This document shows, one piece after another, positions 8,493 through 17,344 of a DNA stretch of 48,767 bases (positions within the stretch are counted from its first letter, which is position 1; each line of letters opens with the position of its first letter). This DNA is from Oxalobacteraceae bacterium (GTDB lineage: Bacteria > Pseudomonadota > Gammaproteobacteria > Burkholderiales > Burkholderiaceae_D), in contig JAIZVZ010000025.1 of the NCBI GenBank assembly GCA_021768485.1, positions 1-48,767 of the forward strand, given 5' to 3'. The position numbers and the translations under genes were made by a program. The notes under the pieces are model-generated. The model was not told where the DNA came from. It searched no databases and saw only the letters and a program-made list of their open reading frames with translations.

Positions 8493-8504
8493 GCACGATC
8501 GTGC
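8493..8504. promoter_or_regulatory. Palindromic operator candidate, copy 1
   Basis: The perfect 12-base palindrome GCACGATCGTGC lies in AT-rich DNA 64 bases before the first acyl-CoA dehydrogenase start, just downstream of a TTGACT -35-like hexamer (8480-8485). The same 12-mer occurs upstream of the phosphotransferase gene (16275-16286). A perfect palindrome at two acyl-CoA gene sets suggests a dimeric regulator, perhaps TetR-type, as is common for acyl-CoA catabolism. The regulator itself is not in the window. Confidence 0.6.
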
Positions 8505-8568
8505 TTTTACTATTCGTCAATAAATTGCAGTCAGCTCAGACTGCCGATTCACTTAGCGGAAGGTAAAA

Positions 8569-9819
8569 ATGGATTTCAACTTTACGCAGGACGAACTGGC
8601 CTTTCGTGATGCTGTCCGGGTTTTCTTGCGCGATCATTTGCCGCGCGATCTGCAAGACAAGGTAAGGCAACATCGTCGCCTGGGCAAGCAAGACTATGTG
8701 CGCTGGCATAAGATTGTTGCCGCCCAGGGCTGGGCCGGCGGCAATTGGCCGCCTGAATACGGCGGCGCCGGCTGGTCGCCCGTCCGGCGCCATATCTGGG
8801 ACGAGCAATGCGCGCTGGCCGCCGCGCCGCCGCTCTTGCCGTTCGGCCTCAATATGGTCGGTCCCGTCATCATGGCTTTCGGCAGCGAGCAGCAAAAACG
8901 CCATTATCTGCCGCGCATCCTCGCTTGCGACGACTGGTGGTGCCAGGGCTATTCGGAGCCCGGCGCCGGTTCCGATCTGGCGGCGCTGACAACTAGCGCG
9001 CAGCGGGTAAGTGCGGCCGACGGCGACTATTTTATTGTCAACGGCCAAAAAACCTGGACGACTCTGGCACAATACGCAGACATGATATTTTGCCTGGTGC
9101 GCACCGATCCGTCCGTGCGCAAGCAAGAAGGCATTTCGTTTTTGCTTATCGATATGCATGCGCCCGGGGTGACGGTGCGCCCGATTTTGATGCTGGATGA
9201 AGAGCATGAAGTCAATGAAGTGTTTTTCGATAATGTCAGAGTGCCGGCGGCCAATCTGGTCGGTGCCGAGAACAAAGGCTGGACCTATGCCAAATATCTG
9301 CTTGCGCATGAGCGTACCGGCATTGCCGCTGTCGGCACTTGCAAGCGCGAATTGCTGTTTTTAAAACGACTGGCCGCGCGGCAGATGAAGAACGGCCAAA
9401 GCTTGCTGGCCGATGCCGTGTTTGCCAACAAGGTGGCGCTGCTGGAGATCGAATTGATGGCGCTCGAAGTGACGGTGTTGCGTTCGGTTTCGCAAGACGC
9501 CATGCACGAGACCGCATTGCAGCAAGCTGCATTGCAACAAGCGTCCGGCGCGGCGAGCGGGCCGGCGGCCTCGATGCTCAAGATTAAAGGCACTGAAGTC
9601 CAGCAAAGGCTGAGCGAATTGATGCTGGAGGCGCTCGGTCCGCTCGGCCAGGCCTTCGATCCGGCCTATCTTGCCGGCGCAGCCGCCCATAGCCGGGGCG
9701 CCGGCGATGAGGCGGCGCCGCTGGCTGCGTACTATTTCAATTTCCGTAAAACGTCGATTTACGGTGGCTCCAATGAAATTCAAAAAAATATAATCAGCCA
9801 GACGATATTGGGGCTGTAA
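8569..9819 (+). CDS. Acyl-CoA dehydrogenase, large subunit of a heteromeric-type pair
   Basis: A 416-residue FAD-dependent acyl-CoA dehydrogenase. The N-terminal helical domain starts MDFNFTQDELAFRDAVRVFL. The middle beta domain has the flavin/substrate motifs GYSEPGAGSDLAAL and VNGQKTWTT. The C-terminal helical domain ends with SIYGGSNEIQKNIIS, the form found in pimeloyl-CoA-type large subunits (PimC), where YGGSNE replaces the usual YEGT. The next gene, 24 bases on, is a second and divergent dehydrogenase. Such adjacent pairs generally form mixed tetramers acting on unusual acyl chains (dicarboxylate or steroid side chains). GGAAGG precedes the start. The substrate is unknown. Confidence 0.9.
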   Translation: MDFNFTQDELAFRDAVRVFLRDHLPRDLQDKVRQHRRLGKQDYVRWHKIVAAQGWAGGNWPPEYGGAGWSPVRRHIWDEQCALAAAPPLLPFGLNMVGPVIMAFGSEQQKRHYLPRILACDDWWCQGYSEPGAGSDLAALTTSAQRVSAADGDYFIVNGQKTWTTLAQYADMIFCLVRTDPSVRKQEGISFLLIDMHAPGVTVRPILMLDEEHEVNEVFFDNVRVPAANLVGAENKGWTYAKYLLAHERTGIAAVGTCKRELLFLKRLAARQMKNGQSLLADAVFANKVALLEIELMALEVTVLRSVSQDAMHETALQQAALQQASGAASGPAASMLKIKGTEVQQRLSELMLEALGPLGQAFDPAYLAGAAAHSRGAGDEAAPLAAYYFNFRKTSIYGGSNEIQKNIISQTILGL

Positions 9820-9843
9820 GAGGGGCGATGATGGGGGGCGATA

Positions 9844-11028
9844 ATGGATTTTAATTTCAATTCAGAACAGCTGCAGCTGGCTGAATCGGTGCGGCGCTGG
9901 AGCGACAAACACTATGGGTTTGCCGCGCGTAAAGCCATTATCGCCTCGAAAGAGGGTATTTCGGCGCAGGCCTGGGCCGATTTGTGCGAGCTCGGTCTGC
10001 TGGCCTTGCCGGTGCCCGAGGCGCAAGGCGGTTTTAATGGCTCTGCGGTCGACATGATGCCGGTCATGCAGGAACTCGGGCGCGCCTTGCTGGTGGAACC
10101 ATATTTCGCGACCGTCTTCGGTGCCCGTTTCTTGCAACTGGCCGGCTCTCAAGAGGGCTTGCTCGAACGGGTGGCGGGCGGCCAGTTGCGGCTGGCCTGC
10201 GCGCTTGGCGAACGGCAGTCGCGGCATGACTTGGGTGCGATTGCCAGCACGGCGCGCGCCGTCGATGGCGGCTATGTGCTCGACGGCAGCAAGACCATGG
10301 TGCTGCATGGCGCGCAAGCCGACATGCTGATTGTTTCGGCGCGCTTGGCCGATGCGGCGCCTGCTGGCGCGGCAGGCGGTGTTGCGGCTGCGCCGGCCAT
10401 GGCCCTGTTCGTGCTGGAAGCCGGCGCCGCCGGCATCCGGCGCGACGATTACCGCACCATCGACGGCATGCGCGCGGCCGATATTCATTTCGAGCAGGTC
10501 GCGGTCGCCGCCGAGGCGCGCCTCGACGCTCCCGGTCTGGGCTGGATTTTGCTCGATGCGGCCAGCGATTACGGCGCCGCCTTGCTGTGTTTCGAAGCGC
10601 TCGGGGCAATGGATGCGCTGTTCGCCGCCACGCTCGAATACCTGAAGACGCGCAAGCAGTTCGGGGTGCCGATCGGTAAATTCCAGGTCTTGCAGCACCG
10701 TATCGCCGACATGCATATCGAAATCGAGCAAGCGCGTTCGCTGGCCATGCTCGCCGCGGTCAATGTCGATGCCCCCGATCCGCTGCTGCGGCGGCGTGCG
10801 GTGTCGGCCGCCAAGGCCCGCATTGGCGCGGCCCTGACCCTGGTCGGCCAGCAGGCGGTGCAGCTGCACGGCGGCATGGGGGTGAGCGCCGAACTGCCCG
10901 CCGCCCATCACTTCAAGCGCCTGACCATGATCGGCCTTTCGCTGGGCGACACCGATCATCATCTGGCGCGCTTCATCGGCCAGAACGGTTTTTTCCCCGA
11001 TGCCGAAGACGACCGCGTGGGAGTCTGA
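9844..11028 (+). CDS. Acyl-CoA dehydrogenase, small subunit of a heteromeric-type pair
   Basis: A 394-residue acyl-CoA dehydrogenase-like protein, starting MDFNFNSEQLQLAESVRRW. It has LDGSKTMVLHGAQADMLIVS in the beta domain and YLKTRKQFGVPIGKFQVLQH plus QLHGGMGVSAELPAAHHFKR in the C-terminal domain. It lacks a canonical YEGT-type ending and is closer to PimD-like small subunits. It lies 24 bases after the large subunit, on the same strand and with its own ribosome-binding site. The two proteins probably form one enzyme, expressed from the promoter near 8490. Confidence 0.88.
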   Translation: MDFNFNSEQLQLAESVRRWSDKHYGFAARKAIIASKEGISAQAWADLCELGLLALPVPEAQGGFNGSAVDMMPVMQELGRALLVEPYFATVFGARFLQLAGSQEGLLERVAGGQLRLACALGERQSRHDLGAIASTARAVDGGYVLDGSKTMVLHGAQADMLIVSARLADAAPAGAAGGVAAAPAMALFVLEAGAAGIRRDDYRTIDGMRAADIHFEQVAVAAEARLDAPGLGWILLDAASDYGAALLCFEALGAMDALFAATLEYLKTRKQFGVPIGKFQVLQHRIADMHIEIEQARSLAMLAAVNVDAPDPLLRRRAVSAAKARIGAALTLVGQQAVQLHGGMGVSAELPAAHHFKRLTMIGLSLGDTDHHLARFIGQNGFFPDAEDDRVGV

Positions 11029-11030
11029 AC

Positions 11031-11103
11031 GCTTTGCCCGAGTGCTTTGCCCGAGTGCTTTGCCTGAGTGCTTTGCCTGAGTGCTTTGCCTGAGTGCTTT
11101 GCC
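11031..11103. repeat. 13-base tandem repeat, about 5.6 copies
   Basis: The unit is YGAGTGCTTTGCC. A partial first copy starts at 11031 and full copies follow at 11039, 11052, 11065, 11078 and 11091, differing only at the first base. It begins two bases after the dehydrogenase stop and lies between that gene and the convergent glutathione transferase, so it is transcribed but not translated. Confidence 0.9.
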
Positions 11104-11139
11104 CCAGATGAGCCGCTGCGCGGCAGCGGCGCTGGCGCC

Positions 11140-11832
11140 TTATTTTTTCTGATACTGGGTATTGCCGAACAGTGCGTCCCTGGCTTTGGGATCGAGCAGC
11201 GGCTTGCGGCGATCGGCCAGTAGCAGCACGCCGCGCTTGACTGCGTCACGCGCCCCGATTTCATCGAACCAGCGTTTGGCGTGCGGATAATCGGCCCAGT
11301 CGATGCCCTGGTTTTCCCATGAGCGCAGCCACGGATAGGTGGCGATGTCGGCAATCGTATAGCTGTCGCCGGCCAGGTAGGCATGCTGCGCCAGCTGGCG
11401 GTCGATCACGCCATACAGGCGCTTGGCTTCCTTGGTGTAACGCTCGATGGCGTAGGTGATTTTTTCGGGCGCATACAGGCGGAAATGGTGGGCTTGCCCC
11501 AGCATCGGTCCGACGCCGCCCATCTGGAACATCAGCCATTCCATGGTGGTAAATTTCTCGCGGTCGCTATTTCCCAGAAAACGCCCGCTCTTGCTGGCCA
11601 AATACAGCAAGATGGCGCCCGATTCGAACAGTGAGATCGGTTTGCCGCCGGGGCCGTCGATGTCGACGATGGCCGGGATTTTATTATTCGGCGAGATCGC
11701 CAGAAATTCCGCCTTGAACTGGTCGCCGGCACCGATGTCGATGGCATGCGCGCGGTAGGGCAGGCCGCACTCTTCAAGCATGATATGGATTTTGTGACCG
11801 TTTGGGGTAGGCCAGGAATAGAGGTCTATCAT
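11140..11832 (-). CDS. Glutathione S-transferase, YfcG/YghU-like (Nu class)
   Basis: A 230-residue GST. The N-terminal thioredoxin-like domain has SWPTPNGHKIHIMLEE, in which the TPNG stretch is characteristic of the YfcG/YghU disulfide-bond oxidoreductase group, followed by NNKIPAIVD (cis-proline loop) and LFESGAILLYLA (gamma-glutamyl binding). The C-terminal helical domain includes GDSYTIADIATYPWLRSW. Nu-class enzymes bind two glutathiones and act mainly as disulfide reductases. A separate transcription unit, convergent with the dehydrogenase pair. Confidence 0.92.
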   Translation of the reverse strand: MIDLYSWPTPNGHKIHIMLEECGLPYRAHAIDIGAGDQFKAEFLAISPNNKIPAIVDIDGPGGKPISLFESGAILLYLASKSGRFLGNSDREKFTTMEWLMFQMGGVGPMLGQAHHFRLYAPEKITYAIERYTKEAKRLYGVIDRQLAQHAYLAGDSYTIADIATYPWLRSWENQGIDWADYPHAKRWFDEIGARDAVKRGVLLLADRRKPLLDPKARDALFGNTQYQKK

Positions 11833-11954
11833 TTGTTTGCTTCCGCTTCGATGAACAAGTTTTCTAGGATAGCAAAAAACGGCGCCGGCGGTTTGTTACA
11901 GAAATTTTACGTCGCCGCATTGATGGAAAGCCGCGAAAGCCGCGGCTAAGCCGT

Positions 11955-11960
11955 TACAAT
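11955..11960 (+). promoter_or_regulatory. -10-like TACAAT before the GT-C/TPR gene
   Basis: TACAAT lies 29 bases before the start, within GTTACAATAGCG. The same 12-mer lies upstream of rimO (42100-42111). No strong -35 is seen. Confidence 0.35.
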
Positions 11961-11989
11961 AGCGGCTTTTCCGCCGCAAAAGCCGCCCC

Positions 11990-13729
11990 ATGTTGTCACG
12001 CCTGCCGCCGTCTTCCTTTTTTGCCGAACTGAGTGCCAGACTGGGCGCCAGACTGAGCGTGCTGCTGATCGCCAATCCGCGCCGTCGCGCCTGGCTGGCC
12101 TGCCTGCTGCTGGTGGCGGTGACCGCGGCCCTGTACGCGCCGTTTTTGCATAACCCCATCGTATTCGACGATCTGAATTTTTTCGATGGCGCCGACCATA
12201 GCGCCTATGTCAATCGCTTCTTCTGTTTCGACTTGCGCTGGATGGTCAATGCCTCTTTCGAATGGACGCATTTGCTGGTCAAGGAAGACATGGTTTGGCA
12301 GCGACTCGAAAATCTGACGCTGCATTGCGCCAATGCGCTCTTGCTGTTTTATTTTCTGAATATATTGTTCCGGCTGGTGCAGGGCGAGGGCGTGCCGGCG
12401 GCCGGCAGCCGCGGCACGGCGCCGCTGTCCTCGTTTGCGATGGCGTTTTTCGCCGCGCTGATCTTTGCCTTGCATCCGGCCTCGGTCTATGCCGTGGCCT
12501 ACCTGGTGCAGCGCACTTCCTTGATGGCGACTTTCTTTTGCCTGTTGATGTGGATTTCGCTACTCCTTGGCGTGCTGCGCGGCAGCAGCTGGCGCATTCT
12601 GCTGTCGGCGCTGGCCTACGGTCTGGGCGTGCTGTGCAAGGAACATGCGATCATGGCGCCGGCGGTGGCGGCGGCCATGCTGCTATTGCTGTACCGCCAG
12701 CAGCGGCTCGAGCGCCGCCAGCTGCCGGCCCTGCTCGGCACATTCGTGCTGTACGCGCTGATTGCCGCCTACATCGTCTACAAGGTCAAGTCGGGCAATA
12801 TCATCGGCCAGGCCTACCAGGCCAACGGCCGCGCCATGCTGGCCGTGTATGCCCAGCGCGACCCCGGCTTCAAGATCGGCCTGGCTTATCCCTTGTCCAT
12901 CCTGACCCAGCTGAACCTGTTTTTCAAATATCTGCTGATCTGGATTTTCCCGCATCCGGCCTGGATGTCGGTCGACATGCCGGAAGCGTTCGCCCTGCGT
13001 TTCGGCGGCTGGCGGCTGGCCGGCATGCTGGCTTTCGCCGTCTATCCGCTGCTGGCGCTGGCCCTGATCTGGCGCCGCGGAAAGGTGGCCTTGTTCGGTT
13101 TCGGCATGCTGTGCCCGTGGCTACTGTTTCTGACCGAAGTCTCGACCGTGCGGATACAGGAGATTTTCGTCATTTACCGCAGCTATCTGTGGATGCCGCT
13201 GGCTTTTCTGTGCCTGCCGCTGCTGTTCCAGAAAACCGGTGGCCGCCGTGCGGCATGGCTGCTCGGCCTGCTGATCGTGGTGATGCTGCCGGCCAGCCGG
13301 GACCGCCTGGTGACGTTTTCGCACGACTACCTGCTGTGGGACGATGCCGCCCGCCTGGTGGTGCCCGGTATCGACCGCCAGGGCATGGAGCGCATTTATA
13401 AAAATCGCGCCCTGGCGCTGTTGAATCTGGGTTTTCTGAAAGAGGCGATCGACGACAATACGCTGGCGCTGAAATATTCGCCGACCGACTTCATCGCCCT
13501 CAATAATCGCGGCGTCACCTATTTCGAGGCCGGACGCTATCAGGAAGCGATGCGCGACTTTGACCGTGCCTTGCAATTCAATCCGAGCTACGAGCGCGCG
13601 TACATGGGCCGCGGCCGGACCTTCGAGGTATTGCACAATGAGGCGGCGGCGCAGGCCGATTACAGGAAGGCCTGCCGGACCGGCCTGGCGCTGGCCTGCA
13701 GCATGATCAAGCCGCCGCCGGCGCGCTAG
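11990..13729 (+). CDS. Polytopic membrane protein with C-terminal TPRs, GT-C glycosyltransferase-like
   Basis: A 579-residue protein. The N-terminal three quarters is a string of about ten hydrophobic helices, the first at about residues 32-46. The first external loop contains NPIVFDDLNFFDGADHSAY; an acidic DD there is the catalytic hallmark of GT-C fold glycosyltransferases, and the overall plan resembles the TMTC mannosyltransferases. The last 110 residues form three tetratricopeptide-like repeats (around RALALLNLGFLKEAIDDNTL, then RGVTYFEAGRYQEAMRDFDR, then GRGRTFEVLHNEAAAQADYR). It could glycosylate a surface protein such as a pilin, but that is speculation. A monocistronic unit; no ribosome-binding site is obvious. 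Confidence 0.75.
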   Translation: MLSRLPPSSFFAELSARLGARLSVLLIANPRRRAWLACLLLVAVTAALYAPFLHNPIVFDDLNFFDGADHSAYVNRFFCFDLRWMVNASFEWTHLLVKEDMVWQRLENLTLHCANALLLFYFLNILFRLVQGEGVPAAGSRGTAPLSSFAMAFFAALIFALHPASVYAVAYLVQRTSLMATFFCLLMWISLLLGVLRGSSWRILLSALAYGLGVLCKEHAIMAPAVAAAMLLLLYRQQRLERRQLPALLGTFVLYALIAAYIVYKVKSGNIIGQAYQANGRAMLAVYAQRDPGFKIGLAYPLSILTQLNLFFKYLLIWIFPHPAWMSVDMPEAFALRFGGWRLAGMLAFAVYPLLALALIWRRGKVALFGFGMLCPWLLFLTEVSTVRIQEIFVIYRSYLWMPLAFLCLPLLFQKTGGRRAAWLLGLLIVVMLPASRDRLVTFSHDYLLWDDAARLVVPGIDRQGMERIYKNRALALLNLGFLKEAIDDNTLALKYSPTDFIALNNRGVTYFEAGRYQEAMRDFDRALQFNPSYERAYMGRGRTFEVLHNEAAAQADYRKACRTGLALACSMIKPPPAR

Positions 13730-13775
13730 GCTTTTGCGCCGGGGCCGCGCGCTGCGGCATCAATGCGCTCTGCGG

Positions 13776-15005
<1,230 letters not shown>

Positions 15006-15057
15006 GATGGCTCCCGGTTGGTGCTGCTGGTGATGGAGTGGTCCGGCCTGCACGCGG

Positions 15058-15143
15058 TATTCGGATGCAGTATTCGGACGCAGTATTCGGATGCGGTATT
15101 CGGACGCAGTATTCGGATGCGGTATTCGGATGCGGTATTCGGG
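15058..15143. repeat. 13-base tandem repeat, about 6.6 copies
   Basis: The unit is TATTCGGAYGCRG, with copies at 15058, 15071, 15084, 15097, 15110 and 15123 and a partial copy at 15136. It fills most of the 146-base gap between the kinase stop and the dehydrogenase start, so it lies in the leader between two co-directional genes. Copies differ only at two transition positions. Confidence 0.92.
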
Positions 15144-15151
15144 CCCTGTTT

Positions 15152-16228
15152 TCAGCTACTGCCGGCGCGCTGCGCGTGGCGCCAGGCCAGTTCGGCCAGC
15201 GGACGCGCCGCTTGTCCCGCGCTTTTCGCCTGTTCGCTGGCGGCCGTGCCGTCGACATGGCGCTTCATGATGCCCTGCAGGATGGCGGCCAGGCGGAACA
15301 TGTTATAGGCCAGATAAAATTCGAAATCGGCGGCGCCGATGGTGTGGCCGGTACGCGCGCAATAGCGGTCGATGTATTGCTGTGCCGACGGGATGCCGAG
15401 CGCCGCGTGGTCGAGTCCGGCGATGCCGCGAAATTGTCCCGGTGCGATATGCCAGCTCATGCAGTGATAGGAAAAGTCGGCCAGCGGATGGCCCAGAGTC
15501 GCCAGTTCCCAGTCGAGCACGGCGACGATGCGCGGCTCGCTTGCATGAAAGATCAAGTTGTCCATGCGGTAATCGCCATGCACGATACACGTCTGTTCGC
15601 CGGCCGGGATGTGCTGCGGCAGCCAGGCCATCAATTGCTCCATGGCGGCGATCGGCTCGGTTTCGCTGGTTTTGTATTGGCGGCTCCAGCGTTCGATCTG
15701 GCGCGCAAAATAATTGCCGGGCTTGCCGAAGTCGCCGAGGCCGAGGGCGCCGTAATCGATGCCATGCAAGAGTGCGATGACGCGGTTCATCTCATCGTAA
15801 ATGGCGGCGCGCTCGGCCGCTGTCATCGAGGGCAGGCTCTGGTCCCACAAGATCCGGCCGTCGACGAATTGCATCAGATAAAAGGCGCGTCCGATCACCG
15901 TCTCGTCCAGGCACAGCCCATACTGGCGCGGCACCGGAAAGCCGTTGCCATGCAGCGCCTGCATGACCCGGAATTCGCGTTCGATCGCATGCGCCGACGG
16001 CAGCAGCCTGGCTTGCGGCGCCGGCTTGCTGCGCAATACGTAATGCTGGCGGCCATCGGTGCTGCTTAACTTGAAGCTCGGATTCGATTGGCCGCCCTTG
16101 AACTGAAGCAGGGCAGGGCGGTCGCCGAGATCGATGCCGAATTTCGCGCGCAGATAGCTGGCCAGATTGCTCAAATCGAATTGCTGGCGTTCGCTCACTT
16201 CCTTGGTGCCCATGAATTCTTCAAACAT
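15152..16228 (-). CDS. APH-family phosphotransferase, ACAD10/11 kinase-domain/LvaA-like
   Basis: A 358-residue aminoglycoside-phosphotransferase-fold kinase. The catalytic loop [17 protein letters not shown] and the magnesium-binding [15 protein letters not shown] are intact, and the N-terminal lobe has [15 protein letters not shown]. These are the marks of the acyl-CoA-linked branch of the family rather than of antibiotic kinases. By analogy to LvaA and to the ACAD10/11 N-terminal domain, it may phosphorylate the hydroxyl of a 4-hydroxyacyl-CoA so that the neighbouring dehydrogenase can process it. No LvaB-like small partner is seen. AAAGG precedes ATG 16228. The GCACGATCGTGC palindrome lies 47 bases upstream. 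Confidence 0.9.
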   Translation of the reverse strand: MFEEFMGTKEVSERQQFDLSNLASYLRAKFGIDLGDRPALLQFKGGQSNPSFKLSSTDGRQHYVLRSKPAPQARLLPSAHAIEREFRVMQALHGNGFPVPRQYGLCLDETVIGRAFYLMQFVDGRILWDQSLPSMTAAERAAIYDEMNRVIALLHGIDYGALGLGDFGKPGNYFARQIERWSRQYKTSETEPIAAMEQLMAWLPQHIPAGEQTCIVHGDYRMDNLIFHASEPRIVAVLDWELATLGHPLADFSYHCMSWHIAPGQFRGIAGLDHAALGIPSAQQYIDRYCARTGHTIGAADFEFYLAYNMFRLAAILQGIMKRHVDGTAASEQAKSAGQAARPLAELAWRHAQRAGSS

Positions 16229-16274
16229 GCGTGCCTTTCGGAGCTGGCGGAGGGGCCGATTTTACACGTCAAAT

Positions 16275-16286
16275 GCACGATCGTGC
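16275..16286. promoter_or_regulatory. Palindromic operator candidate, copy 2
   Basis: A second perfect GCACGATCGTGC, again in AT-rich DNA, 47 bases upstream of the minus-strand phosphotransferase start. On that strand a TTGACG hexamer follows it closely, so a bound dimer would overlap promoter DNA. It lies between the histidine phosphatase and the kinase, suggesting that the kinase-dehydrogenase pair has its own regulated promoter. Confidence 0.6.
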
Positions 16287-16345
16287 TATTTTTTAATGTG
16301 AAATTGGTATGCTTTACATCTTTAAAGAAAGAATGACTTTTCCCT

Positions 16346-17092
16346 CTAGTCTTGGGTGTCGTCGGCGGCGCAATGGGCTTTGCGGTATTGTGCCAGCAGT
16401 GCTTCCATGGACGTGTCGCGGTGTGCCGTCTGCAGCGGCGCCACCGGGCTGAAATTGACGACCCGCACCACCCAGTCGTGTTCGGCGCTGCCGACGTCGA
16501 GCACATTGATGGCGCCGGCCGCTTGCGCCAGGCCGCCCATGAACAGGCGCTGGCCGCTCAGGGCATAGGACAGGATGGCGCGGTTGACGCCGCCGTGCAG
16601 CACCAGCAGCACGGTGTCCCATTGCGGATCGGCGCGCAGGCGGCTCAGGGCCGGCAGCACGCGGTCCATCATGGCGCCTATGGTTTCGCCGCCCAGAAAC
16701 TGGCGCTGCTCGTCGACCAGGCCGTCGAAGGCGCCGACAAAGGCATCGCGCAACTGTTCTTCGGGAATGCTCGACAATTTTCCGCCTTGCAATTCCACGA
16801 ATTCCGGCCAGTGTTCGGCGGCGATGTGCTGTCCGGTTTCGGCCAGCACCAGCGCGGCGGTCTCGATGGTGCGCGGCAGGCCGGAGATGATGACGCGGTC
16901 GAACCGCAATCCCTCTTCGGCGAAGGCGCGCCCGGCGGCGCTGGCCTGGGCCCGGCCGCGGGCGTTGAGCGGCACCGCTTCCGGCAAAAAAGGCTGGCCC
17001 TGGCGGTCGAAATAGGTGACGGCGCCGTGGCGCATCAGATAAATGCGGCGGCGCGTGCTGGGCGGATGGCGATAATCGGATGAGGTAGTCAT
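16346..17092 (-). CDS. Histidine phosphatase family protein
   Basis: A 248-residue phosphoglycerate-mutase-like phosphatase. The catalytic RHG motif is at residues 21-23 (IYLMRHGAVTYFD), the second Arg is in ISGLPRTIETA and the second His in LLVLHGGVNRA. The fold acts on small phosphoesters through a phosphohistidine; the substrate cannot be told. It is the first gene of the minus-strand set that continues with the APH kinase and acyl-CoA dehydrogenase, so it might remove phosphate in the same pathway. The 117-base gap and the palindrome between it and the kinase suggest partly separate expression. Confidence 0.88.
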   Translation of the reverse strand: MTTSSDYRHPPSTRRRIYLMRHGAVTYFDRQGQPFLPEAVPLNARGRAQASAAGRAFAEEGLRFDRVIISGLPRTIETAALVLAETGQHIAAEHWPEFVELQGGKLSSIPEEQLRDAFVGAFDGLVDEQRQFLGGETIGAMMDRVLPALSRLRADPQWDTVLLVLHGGVNRAILSYALSGQRLFMGGLAQAAGAINVLDVGSAEHDWVVRVVNFSPVAPLQTAHRDTSMEALLAQYRKAHCAADDTQD

Positions 17093-17344
17093 GCGAAAAA
17101 GTGCAAAAACGACAGAAATCCGTAATAAAAGGTAAAACCAGAGACAAAAACGGCACTCTGGCCTGAGCTTAAATTATGCTTGTATGCTTGTCTATGCAAG
17201 CTTCGACACGATAGCACGGGACGCGAAATCGTCGTCGATCTTAATTGCTAGCAATATTTACCGTAAAAAATGTCCGGTTGTCGCATAAAATAGCGAATTC
17301 GGATATTTTGCACTTAATTTACAAAATTCACAAAAGGAGCGCTT

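Noticed and set aside
15038-16069. + strand frame of 343 codons starting in the 13-base repeat
   Set aside because: It is antisense to the APH kinase with intact catalytic motifs; the repetitive start ([12 protein letters not shown]-like) is only the tandem repeat read in frame.
16314-17156. Second minus-strand frame over the histidine phosphatase
   Set aside because: Arg/Pro-rich shadow; the other frame on the same strand carries RHG and the other phosphatase residues.
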